Shown here: positions 60,180 to 64,000 of the stretch, piece by piece
Layout of the letters: every line of letters starts with the position of its first letter
Numbering within the stretch: the stretch's first letter is position 1
Source of the DNA: Sulfurospirillum halorespirans DSM 13726
Lineage (GTDB): Bacteria; Campylobacterota; Campylobacteria; Campylobacterales; Sulfurospirillaceae
Length of the DNA: 64,000 nt
Assembly (NCBI RefSeq): GCF_001723605.1
Contig: NZ_CP017111.1
Coordinates: forward strand, 248,001-312,000
Direction: 5' to 3'
Program-made: the position numbers and the translations under genes
The notes under the pieces: model-generated
Seen by the model: the letters and a program-made list of their open reading frames with translations, nothing else
The model's database searches: none
What the model was told of the DNA's origin: nothing

Positions 60180-62981
60180 GTGAAGTTAGTTAATTATACA
60201 TACGAAACACTTGATGCATTAGAGCACTTTTCACGAACCTATTTTAGACCGAACGAACATCTTTTTATCCAGCTTTTCTGTGGCAATACAGACAAAGCAA
60301 TCCTAACCGAAATCCTCCATTTTCTCAAAAAAACGTTTCCCAAATGTGTCATCATTGGTGCAAGTACGGCAGGCGAAATCAAATCGGGTCGCATCAAAAC
60401 AGGTACCATTCAAATCAGCTTTTGCCAGCTTGAAAAAAGCAGAGCCAAGGCCTATTATTTTGAAACGGTAAACTTTGAAAGTGGTCAAAAAGCGGCTGCA
60501 ACGATTCTCGAAGAGGATACCAAAGTGTGTATAGCCCTTGCACATCCTTTTGGCGAGGATGACAGCGAAGATTTTGTGGAAGGGTTTAATACACTCAAAG
60601 CCGATATGCCCCTCTCTGGCGGCAATGCAGCGGATGATTTTTTCTTCCAAAGTGCATTTGTTATTTATGAAGAGCAGCTATTTTCCCAAGGCATCGTGCT
60701 CGTAACTCTAAGTGGAAAAAGCTTACATGTAAACACCAATTACTCTCTTGCATGGACGCAAGTTGGTAAAGAACTCAGCATTACTAAAGTCGATAAAGGC
60801 ACCATTTACGAGATCGACCATCAGCCGATTCAAGAGGTGTATCAGCACTATTTAGGAAAGGATGTGATTCAAAACCTTCCGAGCAGTGCGATGGAGTTTC
60901 CCTTTGTCAAAATCTCAGATGATGTTGATGTGTGTCGCTCTCTGATTAGCGCTAATGGGGATGGTTCATTAACCTTTGCAGGGCATTTTGAAGAGGGTGA
61001 AAAGGTACGGTTTGCGATTGGCAATATCGAAGCGATTATTGACAGAGCTATTGTGATGCAAGATGAGATCAATGAAAAACCCTCCGACGCTATTTTTATC
61101 TATTCGTGCAGTGCGCGCAAACTGTTTCTTGAAAAACAGCTCAATTACGAGTTTGGACTCTTACAGCAAATCGCTCCCACAGCAGGCTTTTTCACCTACG
61201 GAGAATTTTTTCACTCACACCATAAAAACCAACTGCTTAATGTGACTACAACGGTCTTGGCGCTGGGTGAATCGGATTATATTATCACCCATCCTTTGGG
61301 TGAAAAACCAGCCCTTAACTGCTCCACACTCAAATCCCTCACCCATTTGGTCAACACAACGCAACATGAGCTCGACGTCAATATCAATTTTTTGAACCAG
61401 TACAAGATGGCATTAGATGAGTGTTGTATTGTCTCTAAGATGAATTTGGAAGGGGAGCTTACCTATGTGAGTGAACCTTTTTGTGAGGTAGCAGGGTATT
61501 CACGCGAAGAACTTTTAGGTCAAACACACCGTATGTTTAGACCAAATGACGCGGATATTACTATTTATACGACACTTTGGAAGACACTGAAAGCGAAAAA
61601 AATTTGGAAAGGAATTGTTCAAGGTGTCGATAAAAAAGGAAAAATACATTACTTACAAAATACAGTCATGCCTATTTTTGATGAAGCAGGCACTACACTA
61701 GAGTACATCTGTGCCCATTTTGACATTACCGATCTGATTTTGAAAGAACAGTTGATCGAACAGCATTTTAAAGACGAGCTCACAGGGTATGGGAACCGCG
61801 AAGCCCTCTTTCATCGCATGCGTTTGGATGAGAGTGCGAAGCTGTTGATTTTGCTCAATTTAGTCGAATTCTCGGAGATCAATGACTATTTAGGGTACGA
61901 CGTCGGTGATGAACTTTTACAACAAGTGGCGCATTTTTTAGTGGAGACTTTTGATGGTCATCCTGACGTTGTTTTTCGCATTAACGGCGATGAATTTGCC
62001 ATTTTGTTGATGGATCAAGATCCTAAAAGTTTCCGAAACGTGCGCGATAAAGTCAAACGCTTGATTCATCATTTAGAGAAAAAAGTCTTCACTATCAAAG
62101 GTTATGAAGTTGTGGTAAGGCTGAATGTGGGCGTTGCTGAGGGAAATACCGACGCGATTTACATGCAGTCACACATTGCCCTCAAAGAGGCAAAAATGGA
62201 GCATAAAGCGGTGGTGTTTTATGACATTAATCCAGCTCTCAAAGCCAAAACAGAAGAGAACCTTCAGGTCATTCACAAAATCCGCACGGCGATTGAAAAT
62301 GACCGAATTGTTCCCTTTTTTCAAGGTATTTACGACAATGAACTGCGTAAAATCACCAAATACGAAGTGCTGATGCGTCTGCAAGAAGAAGACGGCAGTT
62401 ATCTGAGTCCTTACTACTTCCTAGATCAAGCAAAAAAGACGAGGCTATATGAAAAATTGACCAAAATCATGATTCACAAATCGTTTGAATATCTGAAAGA
62501 TTTTGAAGTGGATTTTTCGATCAACCTGACCAAGGGCGATATTTTATCGCTTTCGGTTAAAGAGTGTTTGTACGAAGCGATCAAAAAATACAACTGCGCA
62601 CACCGCGTTATTTTGGAGATCGTCGAGTCTGAGGGCATTGAAAATTTTGGCGAAATTACCGCGTTTATTCATGAAGTCAAAAAGCTAGGATGTCGCATCG
62701 CCATCGATGACTTTGGTACAGGTTATTCCAATTTTGCCTACCTTACAAAGCTTGAGGTCGATATAATCAAGATTGATGGCTCTTTGATTAAAGATATTGA
62801 CACCAACGAAATCAGTGCCATGACCGTGGAGACCATCATCTCGTTTGCGCAAAAAATGGGCTATACGATTGTCGCTGAATTTGTCGATCGTGAAGCGATT
62901 CAAGAGAAGCTTTTGGGTTTACATGTAAACTTCTCGCAAGGCTACCTTTTCAGCAAACCAAGCCCTACTATTTCGCTTTAA
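60180..62981 (+). CDS. FIST-PAS-GGDEF-EAL protein, probable c-di-GMP phosphodiesterase
   Basis: A 933-residue soluble protein starting at GTG. The first 385 residues are FIST-N and FIST-C domains (IIGASTAGEI, HPFGEDDSEDF, LSGGNAADDF), which bind small ligands. A PAS domain (about 410-520), a GGDEF domain (about 535-675) with a degenerate NGDEF signature, and an EAL domain (about 695-930) with YEVLMRL, EIVESEGIENF, DDFGTGYSN and IKIDGSLI follow. The EAL site looks intact. It sits between psrC and the second psrA-like gene. It contains two TTACATGTAA copies (60723, 62919). Confidence 0.9.
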   Translation: MKLVNYTYETLDALEHFSRTYFRPNEHLFIQLFCGNTDKAILTEILHFLKKTFPKCVIIGASTAGEIKSGRIKTGTIQISFCQLEKSRAKAYYFETVNFESGQKAAATILEEDTKVCIALAHPFGEDDSEDFVEGFNTLKADMPLSGGNAADDFFFQSAFVIYEEQLFSQGIVLVTLSGKSLHVNTNYSLAWTQVGKELSITKVDKGTIYEIDHQPIQEVYQHYLGKDVIQNLPSSAMEFPFVKISDDVDVCRSLISANGDGSLTFAGHFEEGEKVRFAIGNIEAIIDRAIVMQDEINEKPSDAIFIYSCSARKLFLEKQLNYEFGLLQQIAPTAGFFTYGEFFHSHHKNQLLNVTTTVLALGESDYIITHPLGEKPALNCSTLKSLTHLVNTTQHELDVNINFLNQYKMALDECCIVSKMNLEGELTYVSEPFCEVAGYSREELLGQTHRMFRPNDADITIYTTLWKTLKAKKIWKGIVQGVDKKGKIHYLQNTVMPIFDEAGTTLEYICAHFDITDLILKEQLIEQHFKDELTGYGNREALFHRMRLDESAKLLILLNLVEFSEINDYLGYDVGDELLQQVAHFLVETFDGHPDVVFRINGDEFAILLMDQDPKSFRNVRDKVKRLIHHLEKKVFTIKGYEVVVRLNVGVAEGNTDAIYMQSHIALKEAKMEHKAVVFYDINPALKAKTEENLQVIHKIRTAIENDRIVPFFQGIYDNELRKITKYEVLMRLQEEDGSYLSPYYFLDQAKKTRLYEKLTKIMIHKSFEYLKDFEVDFSINLTKGDILSLSVKECLYEAIKKYNCAHRVILEIVESEGIENFGEITAFIHEVKKLGCRIAIDDFGTGYSNFAYLTKLEVDIIKIDGSLIKDIDTNEISAMTVETIISFAQKMGYTIVAEFVDREAIQEKLLGLHVNFSQGYLFSKPSPTISL

Positions 62982-63026
62982 AGCCAAATTATCATAGAAT
63001 AATAACAAACTAGGAAAGGGCGAAGT

Positions 63027-64000
63027 ATGGCATATCTCCAAGCGCGAAGAGACTTCTTAAAACTCGCAACAACGGGTGCAACTGCAACAGTGTTGATACC
63101 TGGAAGCTTGGGCGCTTTGGGCGAAGTCGCACTTCGGGGCGAAGATAAATTTGTTCGCTCCATTTGTGAGATGTGCAGTAGCAGATGCCCTATGGAAGCA
63201 CGCGTCATCAATGGCAAAACCGTCTTGCTTCAAGGCAATGCCTTTGCCAAAGAGATGGGAACCTCTTTGTGTGCCAAAGGCGTTGCCGGCTCTTCCCAAC
63301 TTTACGACTCCCAACGGCTTGTGAGTCCCTTGATTCGCGTGGGAAAACGTGGTGAAAATAAGTGGAGAGAAGCGAGTTGGGAAGAGGCATTAAACCTTGT
63401 CTCCACCAAACTCTCCGCGCTAAAAGAGCGGTATGGTGCGCGTAGTGTCATCTTTTCGTCTAAAACAGGTGAACATTACGACCTTTTGCGCTCCTTCGCC
63501 TCGGCGTTTGGTTCCCCCAATGTCTTCTCCCATTGGAGCTCCTGTCCCATCGCCATTGAGAGTGCGTTTACGCAGACCTTTGGCGAAAAACTTCACCGTG
63601 ATTTTGAAAATGCGACGTACATTCTCAATTTTGGGCACAACCTTTTTGAGGGCTTAGACATTCCCCTTACCAAAGCGATGGCACATTTTTGCGCCAATCC
63701 TTCTAAAAAATTGGTGGTGCTCGATCCTCGCTTTTCCATCATCGCAGCCAAAGCCGATGAGTGGCATCCCATCAAGCCAGGCAGTGATCTTGCCTTTGTT
63801 CTTGCGCTTTTACATGTATGGATCAGGGATGGCAAATTCGATCATACTTTTGTTGAACAGTACACCATTGGCTTTGATAATTTAGTGGATGCAGTCAAAG
63901 AGACAACGCCTCAATGGCAACAAACACTCAGCGGTATTGACGCCAACGTGGTAGAGCGTATCGCCTCCGAACTGTACGCGGCAGCGCCTCGGTGTATTAT
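63027..64000 (+). CDS. Second PsrA/PhsA-like molybdoenzyme catalytic subunit (5' part)
   Basis: The gene runs off the right edge after 324 codons. It starts ATG after AGGAAAGG. The Tat signal is RRDFLKLATTG; the [4Fe-4S] Cys residues are 47, 50, 54 and 82, and the molybdenum-ligand Cys is 173 in SHWSSCPIAIES. The layout parallels psrA, but motif residues differ (SHWSSCPIA against GHEATCPLA), so it is a paralogue with perhaps another substrate, such as thiosulfate, sulfur or tetrathionate. Its partner subunits, if any, lie outside the window. It contains a palindrome variant, TTACATGTAT (63810). Confidence 0.88.
   Translation, partial: MAYLQARRDFLKLATTGATATVLIPGSLGALGEVALRGEDKFVRSICEMCSSRCPMEARVINGKTVLLQGNAFAKEMGTSLCAKGVAGSSQLYDSQRLVSPLIRVGKRGENKWREASWEEALNLVSTKLSALKERYGARSVIFSSKTGEHYDLLRSFASAFGSPNVFSHWSSCPIAIESAFTQTFGEKLHRDFENATYILNFGHNLFEGLDIPLTKAMAHFCANPSKKLVVLDPRFSIIAAKADEWHPIKPGSDLAFVLALLHVWIRDGKFDHTFVEQYTIGFDNLVDAVKETTPQWQQTLSGIDANVVERIASELYAAAPRCI

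Noticed and set aside
1-64000. tRNA, rRNA, CRISPR arrays, prophage or integrated plasmid
   Set aside because: I saw no cloverleaf, no regularly spaced direct repeats with spacers, and no phage structural or integrase genes. The only mobile element found is the IS in fliH.

Overview
This 64 kb window comes from a member of the Campylobacterota, most probably the genus Sulfurospirillum. The evidence is gene order and content. The runs rplY-pth-lptG-lysA-pheA-hisC-fliF-fliG-fliH-dxs-perR, ahpC/fdxA-ndk-yceD-rpmF-plsX-fabH, ppx-fdxB-cosR-folB and M23-minC-lpxC-tsaB-thrB-ylxR-infB-rbfA-rimP-ribD follow the order known from Campylobacter. They sit beside respiratory sulfur genes (tsdA-like tetrathionate reductase, psrABC-like molybdoenzyme, a second psrA/phsA-like gene). 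All calls come from reading sequence and recalled family knowledge; no database search was run.

Layout. 1-1.5 kb: end of a cheA-receiver fusion and cheW. 1.6-5.5 kb: metF, serB, tal, pilT/pilU-like ATPase. 5.5-17.5 kb: translation, LPS export, Lys/Phe/His biosynthesis, flagellar fliF/fliG, a fliH gene split by a 0.9 kb IS5-family element, and dxs. 17.7-25.4 kb: perR, ahpC, a chemoreceptor, ferredoxin, ndk, the fatty-acid/phospholipid cluster, tyrA. 25.5-32.6 kb: bamA, ppx/gppA, ferredoxin, a kinase plus CosR/HsrA-type regulator, folB-like, plsY. 32.7-45.5 kb: nadA-nadC, flhB, nrnA-like, then a tightly overlapping envelope and translation operon. 45.5-51.5 kb: DUF309 gene, a CHASE4-PAS-GGDEF-EAL protein, cold-shock protein, and a three-gene sensory operon (kinase, OmpR-type regulator, Cache-like sensor). 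51.6-64 kb: tsdA-like cytochrome, YgbA-like protein overlapping a radical SAM-methyltransferase fusion, a lipoprotein, psrABC, a FIST-PAS-GGDEF-EAL protein, and the start of a second psrA-like gene.

The strongest unexplained signal is a 10-bp palindrome, TTACATGTAA. I count 35 exact copies and 5 one-base variants by eye. Chance expectation for this window is well below one. Copies lie in coding DNA (usually read Leu-His-Val, sometimes Phe-Thr-Cys), in or next to terminators, and twice supply a stop codon. Six exact copies fall within 512 bp of one gene.

Other points of note are: (i) a gene fusing a YtqA/MnmL-like radical SAM domain to an MnmC-like methyltransferase, suggesting one protein for two late steps of tRNA wobble-uridine modification; (ii) a CosR/HsrA-type regulator that keeps the phospho-acceptor Asp and has an adjacent kinase; (iii) a sensory operon divergent from tsdA, whose promoter carries 11-bp-spaced direct repeats; (iv) a tsaB-like gene whose start codon appears to have become AUA through one G-to-A change that is silent in the overlapping lpxC stop; and (v) the IS-split fliH lying upstream of dxs.
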